Assembly: GCF_022808865.1 (NCBI RefSeq)
Contig: NZ_JAKZLB010000001.1
Location: 930,001-994,000, forward strand
Source of the DNA: Geothrix oryzisoli
Lineage (GTDB): Bacteria; Acidobacteriota; Holophagae; Holophagales; Holophagaceae
DNA: 64,000 nt
Direction of reading: 5' to 3'
The translations under genes and the position numbers were made by a program. The notes under the pieces were generated by a model, which had not been told where the DNA came from, did no database searches, and saw only the letters and a program-made list of their open reading frames with translations. Numbering within the stretch: the stretch's first letter is position 1; each line of letters begins with the position of its first letter. Positions 23,285 through 31,925 of this stretch are shown one piece after another.

Positions 23285-25120
23285 CTAGAACATCGCCTCC
23301 ATGGGGGCGGTTTCGCCCGCGTGAAGGGCCACGGCCTGGGCGGCCACCAGGGGCAGACCCCGGTGGGCGAAGTGGATCGCGACCTGCACCTTGTTGTGAT
23401 AGAAGGCCGCTTCGCGGCTCTCGGCCAGGAGCGCCCGGACGGTGGACGCATTCCCGGCGTCCACGCTCCGCTCCTGCAGGAGGGCGGCCAGCTTGCCCTG
23501 GGCCAGCGCGGCCTGCTGGAGCAGGAGATGGCCGGCGACCACATGGCCGACCATGTCCAGCATGGGCACCGCATTCAGGCCCGTGAGCAGGGCGGCGTTC
23601 TCGCGCCCGGGGATGTCCTGGAGCACAGCGCCCAGGGCCTTCGCGGCCTCGCCCAGCTGACGGGCGGAGGGGCCCAGCATCGGATCGGCGGCCAGGGACG
23701 CGACCGTCGCCCCCACGAGGCCCATCAGCGCCTTCACGGGGCGGCCATCCTGCATGCGGAACTTGCGGCCCACCAGGTCCAGGGCCTGGATGCCGTTGGT
23801 GCCCTCGTAGATCGAGGCGATCTTGCAGTCGCGGAGGTACTGTTCGGCCGGGTACTCCATGGTGTAGCCGTAGCCGCCGAAGGTCTGCAGCGCCCACTCC
23901 GTCACCCGGAAGCCCCAGTCGGAACTCCAGGCCTTGCAGACGGGGGTGAACAACTCGACCAGGCCCTGCCAGCGATCGCGCTCCTCCCCGGAGGAGACAT
24001 GGGCCATGTCCATGCACCAGGCGGTGTAGGTCACGAGCGCCCGCATGGCCTGGACGTAGGCCGCCTGCATGAGGAGCATCCGGCGCACGTCGGGGTGCTC
24101 GACGATGAGGGACTGCCCGGCCCCCTTGCCCGCGCTGGGGGCGCGCCCCTGCAGGCGCTCCTTCGCATAGGCCACCGCGGCCTGATGGGCGGCGGAGGCA
24201 TTCCCCAGGCCCTGGACGCCGACCTCGTAGCGGGCGGCGTTCATCATCTGGAACATGTGGGCGAGCCCCTGCCCTTCCTGCCCCAGCAGGAAGCCCTGGC
24301 TGCCGTTGTTGGTGCCGAACACGAGGCTGCAGGTGGGCGAGCCGTGGATGCCCAGCTTGTGCTCGATGCCGGCGCAGGCCACGTCGTTGGGCGCGCCGAG
24401 GCTGCCGTCGGCGTTCACGCGGACCTTGGGCACCACGAAGAGGCTGAGCCCCTTCGGACCCGCGGGGGCGTCCGGGGTGCGGGCCAGTACGGCATGGATG
24501 ATGTTCGGCGTGAGTTCATGGTCGCCGCTGGTGATGAAGATCTTCTCGCCGGTGATGAGGTACGAGCCATCCGCCTGCTTCACGGCCTTGGTGGTGAGCG
24601 CGCCCAGGTCGCTGCCGGCGCCGGCCTCCGTGAGGCACATGGTGCCGGTCCACTCCCCGGTGTACATCTTCTCGCAGTAGACCGCCTTCAGTTCGTCGCT
24701 CCCGAAGGTCTCGATGAGGTGGGCGGCGCCGCGGGTGAGCAGCACCTTGAGGCCCAGCGCCGTGTTCGCTCCCATGAGGAACTCGCTGATGCCCGTGCCC
24801 ACGGATTCCGGCAACCCCATGCCGCCGAACTCGGGGCTCATGGTGGCGCTGATCCAGCCGCCCGAGGCCAGGTCCTGGAAGGCTTCGGCGAACCCGTCCG
24901 GCAGGCGGACCTTGCCGTTCTCCCACTGGGCGCCGACCCGGTCGCCCGTCTCGTTGCAGGCGGCCACGCTGCCCTTGGCCACCTTCAGCGCCTCGTCCAG
25001 CACCATGGCCAGCTGCTCGCGGTCGACCTCCTGGTAGTGCTCGGACTTCAGGACCGCATCCAGATCCAGCCACTCGAGGAGGTTGAAGCGGACGTCACGG
25101 ATATCGTCGAGGTACTTCAT
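23285..25120 (-). CDS. Acyl-CoA dehydrogenase (long, DmdC-like form)
   Basis: A 611-aa FAD-dependent acyl-CoA dehydrogenase with the extended N- and C-terminal regions typical of the AcdA/DmdC-like subgroup (about 590-610 aa rather than 380). Family motifs include MCLTEAGAGSDLGAL, ITGEKIFITSG, GIEHKLGIHGSPTC, GFRVTEWALQTFGGYGYT and KIASIYEGTNGIQALD, where the Glu of YEGTNG is the probable catalytic base. Electrons would pass to EtfAB, which are encoded 32 kb away in this window. The gene lies 130 bp downstream of the acyl-CoA synthetase on the same strand. A 16-bp inverted repeat sits in that gap and may control it. Chain-length specificity is not readable. Confidence 0.92.
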   Translation of the reverse strand: MKYLDDIRDVRFNLLEWLDLDAVLKSEHYQEVDREQLAMVLDEALKVAKGSVAACNETGDRVGAQWENGKVRLPDGFAEAFQDLASGGWISATMSPEFGGMGLPESVGTGISEFLMGANTALGLKVLLTRGAAHLIETFGSDELKAVYCEKMYTGEWTGTMCLTEAGAGSDLGALTTKAVKQADGSYLITGEKIFITSGDHELTPNIIHAVLARTPDAPAGPKGLSLFVVPKVRVNADGSLGAPNDVACAGIEHKLGIHGSPTCSLVFGTNNGSQGFLLGQEGQGLAHMFQMMNAARYEVGVQGLGNASAAHQAAVAYAKERLQGRAPSAGKGAGQSLIVEHPDVRRMLLMQAAYVQAMRALVTYTAWCMDMAHVSSGEERDRWQGLVELFTPVCKAWSSDWGFRVTEWALQTFGGYGYTMEYPAEQYLRDCKIASIYEGTNGIQALDLVGRKFRMQDGRPVKALMGLVGATVASLAADPMLGPSARQLGEAAKALGAVLQDIPGRENAALLTGLNAVPMLDMVGHVVAGHLLLQQAALAQGKLAALLQERSVDAGNASTVRALLAESREAAFYHNKVQVAIHFAHRGLPLVAAQAVALHAGETAPMEAMF

Positions 25121-25206
25121 GGGAGCCTCCAGGTGGAGAGAGCGGGATGGATTCCAAGGGACGAGGGCTTTCCTTCATTCTTCGCCCAGACACCCCGCCC
25201 CACCAA

Positions 25207-25222
25207 TACCTGTCCTCAGGTA
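25207..25222. promoter_or_regulatory. Candidate operator upstream of acyl-CoA dehydrogenase
   Basis: A 16-bp inverted repeat TACCTG-TCCT-CAGGTA, 87-102 bp upstream of the dehydrogenase start in the gap after the synthetase gene. Its size and position fit a TetR- or FadR-type operator, but it could also be a small hairpin. No regulator gene is adjacent. Confidence 0.3.
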
Positions 25223-25250
25223 AGTTGCGCCGGGCTTTCCAGGGCGATGG

Positions 25251-26927
25251 CTACTTCAGTTCCGGGAACTGCTCTTCCCGGAATTCCATGGCCGAATGGG
25301 TCTGTTCCGCGGCCCGCTTGCGGAGCTCCACCCGACGGATCTTGCCGGAGATGGTCTTGGGCAGGTCGCCGAACTCAAGGATCCTGATGCGCTTGTAGGG
25401 CGAGAGCCGCTCGCGGATGAAGCGGAACAGCGCCAGGGCCGTCTCGCGGTCGGGCTCGAAGCCCGCACGCAGAATGATGTAAGCCTTGGGCACCGCCAGC
25501 TTCAGAGGATCCGGGCTGGGCACCACCGCCGCCTCCGCCACAGAGGCGTGCTCGATGAGGAACGACTCCAGCTCGAAGGGGCTGATGCGGTAGTCGGAAC
25601 TCTTGAAGACATCATCGGCCCGGCCCACGAAGCACAGGTAGCCGTCCTCGTCGCGCGTGGCCACGTCTCCGGTCCGGTAGTAGCCCTCAGCCTCGGCCTT
25701 CTGCATCTTCGACGGGTCATCCTTGTATCCGGCCATGAGGCTCGTGGGACGGGGCTTCAACTTGATGGCGATCTCACCCTCCTCAGCCTCGTTCCCCTCG
25801 GCATCCAACAGGGCCACCTCGAAGCCCGGCAGGGGGCGGCCCATGGAGCCGGCCTTGACCTTCTGGCCCGGGGAGTTGCCCACGATGGCGGTCGTCTCGG
25901 TCTGCCCATAGCCGTCCCGGATGGTCAGACCCCAGGCCTTTTCGACCTGGGTGATGACTTCGGGATTCAAGGGCTCGCCCGCGCCCACCAGAGCCCGGAG
26001 TTTCACGGGATAGGCCGCCAGGTTCTCCTGGATGAACAGCCGCCACACGGTCGGCGGCGCGCAGAGGGTGGTCACGCCCTTGTCGGCGATGACCTGCAGG
26101 GTGGCCGGGGCGCTGAAGCGGGCGGCCCGGTAGACGAAGATGCAGGCTCCGGCGTTCCAGGGCGCGAAGAAGCTGCTCCAGGCGTGCTTCGCCCAACCCG
26201 GCGAGCTGATGTTGTAGTGGATGTCACCTTCGCGCAGACCCACCCAATAGAGCGTGGAGAGATGGCCCACGGGGTAGGACTGGTGGGTGTGGACCACCAG
26301 CTTGGGCTTGGCCGTGGTGCCGGAGGTGAAGTAGAGCAGCATGGGGTCCGTGGCCCGGGTGGCCGCCTCGGGCTCGAAGGAAGTCGATCCCGCGTGGAGC
26401 TCCGCGACCTCGTGCCAGCCCGGAACCTGCGGCCCCACGCAGATGCGGGTGAGGCTTGCATCCAGCCCGTCGAACTTGGCGGTCTGGGCGGAATCCACCA
26501 CCAGATGCCGGATCCCGCCGCGTTCGATGCGGTCCTGGAGATCGGCCTGGGAGAGCAGCAGGGTCGAGGGGACCAGCACCGCGCCCAGCTTGATGCAGGC
26601 CAGCATGATCTCCCAGAGGGGCAGGACATTGTCCAGCATGATCAGCACGCCGTCGCCCCGCCGGACGCCCATGGCCCTCAAGGAGTTGGCCACCTGGTTG
26701 CTGCGCCGGGAGAGCTCCTGGAAGCTGACCTTCGTCTCCGCGCCGCTCTCCTCGACGATCCACAGCGCGGGACGGTCGTTGCCCACCGCGTAGGCATCGA
26801 AGTAGTCCAGGGCCCAGTTGAAGGTATCCAGGACCGGCCAGCGGAAATCACGGCGCGCGGTCGCATAGTCATCCCGATGCTGGACGAGGAAGTCCCTGGC
26901 TTGAAGGAAGGCTTCGCGACCATTCAT
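25251..26927 (-). CDS. AMP-forming acyl-CoA synthetase
   Basis: A 558-aa ANL-superfamily ligase activating a carboxylic acid to acyl-AMP and then acyl-CoA; closest in style to medium-chain/acetoacetyl-type synthetases. Motifs are the P-loop LLYFTSGTTAKPKLVVHTHQ, NISSPGWAKHAWSSFFAPW, RDGYGQTETT, the hinge YYRTGDVATRDEDGY and the C-terminal PKTISGK529IRR, where Lys529 is the catalytic lysine and the usual target of acylation control. It is divergent from an acuABC-like gene set (27094-31298) across a 166-bp gap, an arrangement suggesting that the set regulates this enzyme. The acyl-CoA dehydrogenase follows downstream, so substrate activation and beta-oxidation are probably coupled. The exact acid is unknown. 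Confidence 0.92.
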   Translation of the reverse strand: MNGREAFLQARDFLVQHRDDYATARRDFRWPVLDTFNWALDYFDAYAVGNDRPALWIVEESGAETKVSFQELSRRSNQVANSLRAMGVRRGDGVLIMLDNVLPLWEIMLACIKLGAVLVPSTLLLSQADLQDRIERGGIRHLVVDSAQTAKFDGLDASLTRICVGPQVPGWHEVAELHAGSTSFEPEAATRATDPMLLYFTSGTTAKPKLVVHTHQSYPVGHLSTLYWVGLREGDIHYNISSPGWAKHAWSSFFAPWNAGACIFVYRAARFSAPATLQVIADKGVTTLCAPPTVWRLFIQENLAAYPVKLRALVGAGEPLNPEVITQVEKAWGLTIRDGYGQTETTAIVGNSPGQKVKAGSMGRPLPGFEVALLDAEGNEAEEGEIAIKLKPRPTSLMAGYKDDPSKMQKAEAEGYYRTGDVATRDEDGYLCFVGRADDVFKSSDYRISPFELESFLIEHASVAEAAVVPSPDPLKLAVPKAYIILRAGFEPDRETALALFRFIRERLSPYKRIRILEFGDLPKTISGKIRRVELRKRAAEQTHSAMEFREEQFPELK

Positions 26928-27093
26928 CTGGTCCTCCTGATTCGTCTGGGGGTATAGAGCAATCTAGGGCAGCCCGAACCGGCCGTCCAGGATGAAAAAC
27001 GACATGAAGGGCGAGAAAGATTCTCAAGTAGGGCCGCACGCTGCGCCTGCATGGTAGGGTGGTCGCGTTGCACCCCCCTCCGCGAGGCATCCT

Positions 27094-29532
27094 GTGTTCA
27101 GCATCATTCCTGACGCCGCAGGCTACCGGGAATTCGTCCTGTTGAAGGACGGCCAGGGCGTCCTGCTCCGGATCGCCTCCTCGGACGATGAGGAGCGGGT
27201 GGCGGCCTTCATCCAGAGCCTCTCCCGCGAGAGCATGGCCATGCGCTTCATGGGCGGCGTCTCCAGCGTCTCCCGCAAGTTCGTGGAGGATCTCTGCAGC
27301 GAGAACCCCCACCTGCAGGCCTGCCTCCTGGCCATCGAAGGCGAGGGAGCGGAGCAGCAGATACTGGGCCTGGGCAACTACGTGGGCGACGGCGGGGCCG
27401 TGGCCGAGGTCGCCTTCATGATCGGGGACGCCCACCAGGGCCGGGGCATCGGCACCCTGATCCTCGAGCGCCTGGCGGGCCTGGCGGCGGGCGCAGGCTA
27501 CGTGGGCTTCGAGGCCGAGCTCCTCCATGAGAACCAGAAGATGGCCAACGTCTTCCGGGATTCCGGGTTCGAGACCACACGGGCCATGGAGGGCGGCATC
27601 ATCCATCTGAGCTTCCCCCTGAGCGCCCCCGAGGCCCAGCGGGAGCGCGCGGAGATCCGCGAGCGCGTGGCCACGGCCAACTCCCTGGTCCCACTCCTGC
27701 GCCCCGGCAACGTGGCCGTGGTGGGCGCCTCGCGGGACCCCGCCTCGGTCGGGAGCACCATCTTCCGCAACATCCTCAAGGGCGGTTTCCAGGGCGCTGT
27801 CTACCCGGTGAATCCCCGGGCCAAGGCCATCGAGGGCGTGAAGGCCTACCCGTCTCTGGCCTCCCTGCCGGAGCCGCCGGATCTGGTGGTCCTCGCAGTG
27901 CCCGCCGCCAAGGTGTCCGCCCTCGCGAAGCGCGCCCTGGACAAGGGCGCCCGCGGCCTCTTGGTGCTCACCGCGGGCTTCGCGGAAACGGGCCCCGAGG
28001 GCGCCCGGCGCCAGGAGCGCCTGGTGCAGCTGGCCCGCAGCCGGGGCGCGCGGCTGGTGGGGCCCAACTGCCTGGGGCTCCTGAACACCCATGGCGGCGT
28101 CCAGCTGAACGCGAGCCTGGCCACGGTGATGCCGCCCCGGGGACGCGTCGGGTTCTTCAGCCATTCCGCCGCCCTGGGCGTGGTGATCCTGCAATACGCC
28201 GCCGAGCGCGGGCTGGGCTTCTCGACCTTCGTCTCGGCCGGGAACCGGGCGGACGTGTCGGGCAACGACCTGCTTCAGTACTGGGAGGAGGACCCGGACA
28301 CGGACCTGGCCCTGCTCTACCTCGAGACTTTCGGGAATCCGCGCCGCTTCGCGCGGCTGGCCCGCCGGATCTCCCACCGCAAGCCGGTGTTGTGCGTCAA
28401 GAGTGCGCGGAGCCATGCCGGCCGGCGCGTGGCCCAGGCCCACATCGCCGCGAGCCCCCAGAACGATGCCGAGGTGGAGGCCCTCTTCCACCAGGCCGGC
28501 GTGATCCGCGCCGACACCCTGGAGGATCTGTTCGACATCGCGCTGCTGCTGTCCCACCAGCCTCTGCCACGCGGGGACCGGGTGGCCATCGTCAGCAATT
28601 CGGGCGGGGTGGCGACCATCTGCGCGGACGCCTGCGAATCCCACGGGATGCGCATCGCCGGCCCCGGCGTGATGGACCTGCACGCCATGGCCACGGCGGA
28701 AGACTACGAGCGGGCCTGCCGGGAGGCCCTCGAGCATCCCGAGGTGGACGCCCTCATCGCCTCCTTCGCCTGCCTGGGGGACTGCGATCCGGCCATGGTC
28801 GCCCGGGCCATCCGGCGGGCCGCCGTGCGGGCGGAGCAGAGCACGGGCATCGCCAAGCCGACCCTGCTCTCCCTCATGGGCGTGAGCGGCGCGGTGCCCG
28901 TGGGCTCAGCCGCTCTGGGCGAGAGCGGCGGCATGAACCGCACCTTCCCGTCCTACCGCTTCCCGGAATCGGCGGCCCTGGCGCTCTCCAAGGTCGTGGA
29001 GTACGCCCGCTTCCGCCGGCAGCCGCCGGGCCGGTTCCTGGGCTACACAGACCTGAATGCCGGGGAGGCGCGACGCCGCGTGGAGCAGCTCATCGAGAAG
29101 CTGCCGGATTCCGCCCACTCGGTGTTCTCGCCCGCCCAGGCCCGGGACCTCATGGCGCTGTTCGGCCTTCCGGTCACGGCGCTCCCGGAGCCGGTGGACC
29201 GGCGGGGCCCGAGGGTGGCCCTCCACCTGTCGACGGATCCTGATTTCGGGCCCATCTGGCGCTTCCATCGCCAGGGAGTGGGCTCCATCCTGCGCATCAC
29301 CCCACTCACGGATCTGGACATCACGGATGTCCTCGAACGGATGCACCTGTCTCCCACCAGCGGCCTGGGCGAAACCCTGGGCCGCCTCACCCAGCTCGTG
29401 GAGGAGCTGCCCTGGCTCCACACCCTGGAGGCCCAGGTCGCCGTTCATGGCGAGACCGGTGACCTCACGCCCCTGCCCCTGCAGCCCGACTTGCGCCTGA
29501 CCTTCACCCAAGTCGGCTTCCGCAAGTCCTGA
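27094..29532 (+). CDS. GNAT acetyltransferase fused to NDP-forming acyl-CoA synthetase-like protein
   Basis: An 812-aa fusion. Residues about 12-175 form a GNAT domain with the acetyl-CoA loop AHQGRGIGTLIL. About 205-330 is a CoA-binding Rossmann domain (NVAVVGASRDPASVGS), and about 340-640 holds two succinyl-CoA-ligase-like domains (GPNCLGLLNTHGG, VAIVSNSGGVATI). The region corresponding to the ATP-grasp domain (about 690-812) is short and lacks obvious nucleotide motifs. Relatives (Pat/YfiQ) acetylate metabolic enzymes and use the synthetase part as a sensor. A motif usually SQSGALG reads SHSAALG (His357), and the SHTG-type site reads AQAH450IAA, so the ligase part may be inactive. The start is a GTG. 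It is first in an acuABC-like run and divergent from an acyl-CoA synthetase. Confidence 0.82.
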   Translation: MFSIIPDAAGYREFVLLKDGQGVLLRIASSDDEERVAAFIQSLSRESMAMRFMGGVSSVSRKFVEDLCSENPHLQACLLAIEGEGAEQQILGLGNYVGDGGAVAEVAFMIGDAHQGRGIGTLILERLAGLAAGAGYVGFEAELLHENQKMANVFRDSGFETTRAMEGGIIHLSFPLSAPEAQRERAEIRERVATANSLVPLLRPGNVAVVGASRDPASVGSTIFRNILKGGFQGAVYPVNPRAKAIEGVKAYPSLASLPEPPDLVVLAVPAAKVSALAKRALDKGARGLLVLTAGFAETGPEGARRQERLVQLARSRGARLVGPNCLGLLNTHGGVQLNASLATVMPPRGRVGFFSHSAALGVVILQYAAERGLGFSTFVSAGNRADVSGNDLLQYWEEDPDTDLALLYLETFGNPRRFARLARRISHRKPVLCVKSARSHAGRRVAQAHIAASPQNDAEVEALFHQAGVIRADTLEDLFDIALLLSHQPLPRGDRVAIVSNSGGVATICADACESHGMRIAGPGVMDLHAMATAEDYERACREALEHPEVDALIASFACLGDCDPAMVARAIRRAAVRAEQSTGIAKPTLLSLMGVSGAVPVGSAALGESGGMNRTFPSYRFPESAALALSKVVEYARFRRQPPGRFLGYTDLNAGEARRRVEQLIEKLPDSAHSVFSPAQARDLMALFGLPVTALPEPVDRRGPRVALHLSTDPDFGPIWRFHRQGVGSILRITPLTDLDITDVLERMHLSPTSGLGETLGRLTQLVEELPWLHTLEAQVAVHGETGDLTPLPLQPDLRLTFTQVGFRKS

Positions 29533-29550
29533 CCCCGAAGGAGGGCCCTC

Positions 29551-30177
29551 ATGCTCGTGAAGGAGATGATGCGCAGGCCGGTGACGGTGATTTCGGTCGA
29601 AGCCACCATCGGAGAGGCCTTCCAGCTGCTTCAGGACCGGGGGTTCCGCCACCTCCCGGTGGTGGACCGCGGGCGCCTGGTGGGCGTCCTCACCGACCGG
29701 GATCTCCGGTTCGCCACCAGCAGCTTCTGCCACACGCCCCGCACCGCCGAGGATCCCGTCTCCGGCGCCATGAGCAGTCCGCCCCTGACCGCCGATCCCC
29801 TCGATCCCGTCGAGGATGCCGCGCGCATCATGCGCGAGAACAAGATCGGCTGCCTGCCCGTCGTGGATGGGTCCGAGCTGGTGGGCATCCTGACGGGCAT
29901 GGACCTCCTCGACGCATTGATGATCCTCACGGGGGTGACCAAGCCGTCCTCCCGGCTCGAAGTGGCCCTCGCCGACCGGCCGGGCGAGCTGGCCCGCCTC
30001 ACGACCTTTCTGGCTGACCGCCACGTCAACATCCACTCGATCCTCACCTATCCCTCGCCCGATGCGGTCCGCACGGTGCTGAGGGTGGCCTCCAACCAGA
30101 TCCGCCCCCTGGCGGATGACCTGCGGATAGCCAAGTTCGAGGTTCTCTGGCCCATTTCGAAGCCATGGCAGCACTGA
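29551..30177 (+). CDS. CBS-CBS-ACT regulatory protein (AcuB-like)
   Basis: A 208-aa cytoplasmic protein with two CBS motifs (about 7-60 with HLPVVDRGRLVGVLTDRDLR and 70-125 with IGCLPVVDGSELVGILTGMDLL) and a C-terminal ACT domain (about 137-208). This is the AcuB arrangement; CBS pairs bind adenylates and the ACT domain probably binds a small ligand. Its precise role in the acu system remains unclear in the characterised species. Its start is preceded by GAAGGAGG, and its last 13 nt overlap the start of acuC, so the two are translationally coupled. Confidence 0.85.
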   Translation: MLVKEMMRRPVTVISVEATIGEAFQLLQDRGFRHLPVVDRGRLVGVLTDRDLRFATSSFCHTPRTAEDPVSGAMSSPPLTADPLDPVEDAARIMRENKIGCLPVVDGSELVGILTGMDLLDALMILTGVTKPSSRLEVALADRPGELARLTTFLADRHVNIHSILTYPSPDAVRTVLRVASNQIRPLADDLRIAKFEVLWPISKPWQH

Positions 30178-31298
30178 TCTACCGCCCGGAGTACACCGGG
30201 TACGACTTCGGTCCTGAGCATCCCTTCACGCCGGCGCGGCTGGGGATGCTCCTGGACCTGATCCATGGCCTGGGGTACCCGACCGCGCCCATCGCGCCGC
30301 CGGCCGCCACCCGCGAGGAGATCCTGTCCGTCCACGACGAGGCGTTCGTGGCGATGGTCGAGGCCCTGGACCGAGGTGAAACCGTGCCCGAAGCGGAGCA
30401 GTTCGGCCTCGGCACTCCGGACAATCCCATCTTCCCTGGCATGGACCTCGCGGCGCGCTGGCTGGTGGGCGGGACCCTCCACGGCGCGCGGCTGCTGATG
30501 GCGGGGACCGACACGCGCGTGCTCCAGCTGGGCGGAGGGCTGCACCATGCCCAGAAGAACCGGGCCGCAGGCTTCTGCATGTACAACGACCTGGCCGTGG
30601 CCATCCGCGCCTTCGTGGATCATGGCTGGCGCGTGGCCTACCTGGACATCGATCTGCACCACGGCGACGGCGTCCAGAACCTGTTCTACGACAACGACCG
30701 GGTCCTGACCATCAGCCTCCACGAAACCGGCCACTACCTCTACCCCGGCACCGGCCACATCCAGGAACTGGGCACCGGCTCCGCCCGCGGACTGAGCGTG
30801 AACATCCCCTTCGAGCCCTTCACCGAGGCCGAGAGCTACCTGGAGGCCTTCGAGGATGTGGTCCCCCGGGCCCTGGAATGGTTCTCGCCGCATGTCCTGG
30901 TGGTCCAGGCCGGAGCCGACGCGCACTTCGCCGATCCCCTGGGGGATCTCGCCCTGACGACCCAGGCGTTCCAGCAGCTCTACCGCCGGATCCTCGCCCT
31001 GGCCGGCGCCCACGCCCACGGCCGGACGCTCTTCACCCTGGGCGGCGGGTACGAGGCCCAGGTGGTCGCCCGCGTCTGGACCATCCTCTACCTCACCCTG
31101 ATGGAGCTCCCCATTCCGGAGGACCTCCCCCAGGCCTGGCTGGACCGCTGGCGCCACCTCCTGGGACCGGAGGTGGGCTCGACCCTGCACGATCCGGTGC
31201 CGGCCTTTCCCGAGCTCGCGGGCCGCGAGGAGCGGAAGCGCCGCAACCGGGATGTGGTCTCACGGCTGATGGATTCCCTGTTCCGCTACTGGCTCTAG
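30165..31298 (+). CDS. acuC: AcuC-type protein deacetylase
   Basis: A 377-aa class I-like zinc-dependent deacetylase. Catalytic and metal motifs are LGGGLHHAQKNRAAGFCMYND, YLDIDLHHGDGVQNLFYD (HD ligand set), GADAHFADPLGDL (second Asp ligand) and the glycine loop LGGGYE. AcuC in Bacillus removes acetyl groups from the active-site lysine of acetyl-CoA synthetase, reactivating it (family knowledge). Here it overlaps the AcuB-like gene by 13 nt and follows the GNAT fusion, while the presumed target synthetase is divergently encoded. An acetoin-utilization role is not implied; no acetoin genes are present. Confidence 0.9.
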   Translation: MAALIYRPEYTGYDFGPEHPFTPARLGMLLDLIHGLGYPTAPIAPPAATREEILSVHDEAFVAMVEALDRGETVPEAEQFGLGTPDNPIFPGMDLAARWLVGGTLHGARLLMAGTDTRVLQLGGGLHHAQKNRAAGFCMYNDLAVAIRAFVDHGWRVAYLDIDLHHGDGVQNLFYDNDRVLTISLHETGHYLYPGTGHIQELGTGSARGLSVNIPFEPFTEAESYLEAFEDVVPRALEWFSPHVLVVQAGADAHFADPLGDLALTTQAFQQLYRRILALAGAHAHGRTLFTLGGGYEAQVVARVWTILYLTLMELPIPEDLPQAWLDRWRHLLGPEVGSTLHDPVPAFPELAGREERKRRNRDVVSRLMDSLFRYWL

Positions 31299-31337
31299 CA
31301 GGCCGAGGCACGGCCGTACTTCCGGTATCCTCGAGGC

Positions 31338-31925
31338 ATGATCGGACGCCTGCGCGGGGAACTCATCCAGAAGCTGCCGAACCTGGCCCTCGTCGAGTGC
31401 GGCGGGGTGGGCTACGCCGCGGCCATCAGCCTTTCCACCTACGGACTGCTCCCCGAGGCGGGCTCCCAGGTGGTGCTGCACACGGAACTGCTGGTGCGCG
31501 AGAACGAGATCGCCCTGCTGGGCTTCTCCTCCACCCAGGAACGGGAACTCTACCGGCTGCTGGTGAAAGTGGACGGGGTGGGCCCCAAGCTGGCCCTGGC
31601 CGCCTTGGGGGCCTTGAGCCTGGAGGACCTGGTGCGCGCGATCCGGGGCCGGGACGTGAAGACCCTCACGCGCATTCCCGGTGTGGGGAAGAAGACCGCC
31701 GAGAAGATGTGCTTCGAGCTGTCGGAGAAGCTGGGCGGCCTCACGGGACTGGACGGCCTCGCGGGCACGGCTTCCGGCGATCCCTGGGAGGAGAGCCTGC
31801 GTTCCGCCATGACGAATCTTGGCTTCAAGGAGGATGTGGTACTGCCGGTGGTGGCGGACCTCCGCGCTTCGAAGCCGCCCCTGGCGGAGGCCATCCGCCT
31901 TGCCTTGAAGGCCTTGCAGCGATGA
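31338..31925 (+). CDS. ruvA: Holliday junction branch migration protein RuvA
   Basis: A 195-aa DNA-binding subunit of the RuvAB complex that targets and melts Holliday junctions. The N-terminal OB-fold opens MIGRLRGELIQK. Two helix-hairpin-helix motifs are visible in KVDGVGPKLALAALG and RIPGVGKKTAEKMCFEL, and the C-terminal RuvB-contacting helices run LRSAMTNLGFKEDVV to the end. Length matches the family. ruvB and ruvC are not adjacent. The stop overlaps the next gene by ATGA, so a dehydrogenase is translationally coupled to it. Confidence 0.96.
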   Translation: MIGRLRGELIQKLPNLALVECGGVGYAAAISLSTYGLLPEAGSQVVLHTELLVRENEIALLGFSSTQERELYRLLVKVDGVGPKLALAALGALSLEDLVRAIRGRDVKTLTRIPGVGKKTAEKMCFELSEKLGGLTGLDGLAGTASGDPWEESLRSAMTNLGFKEDVVLPVVADLRASKPPLAEAIRLALKALQR

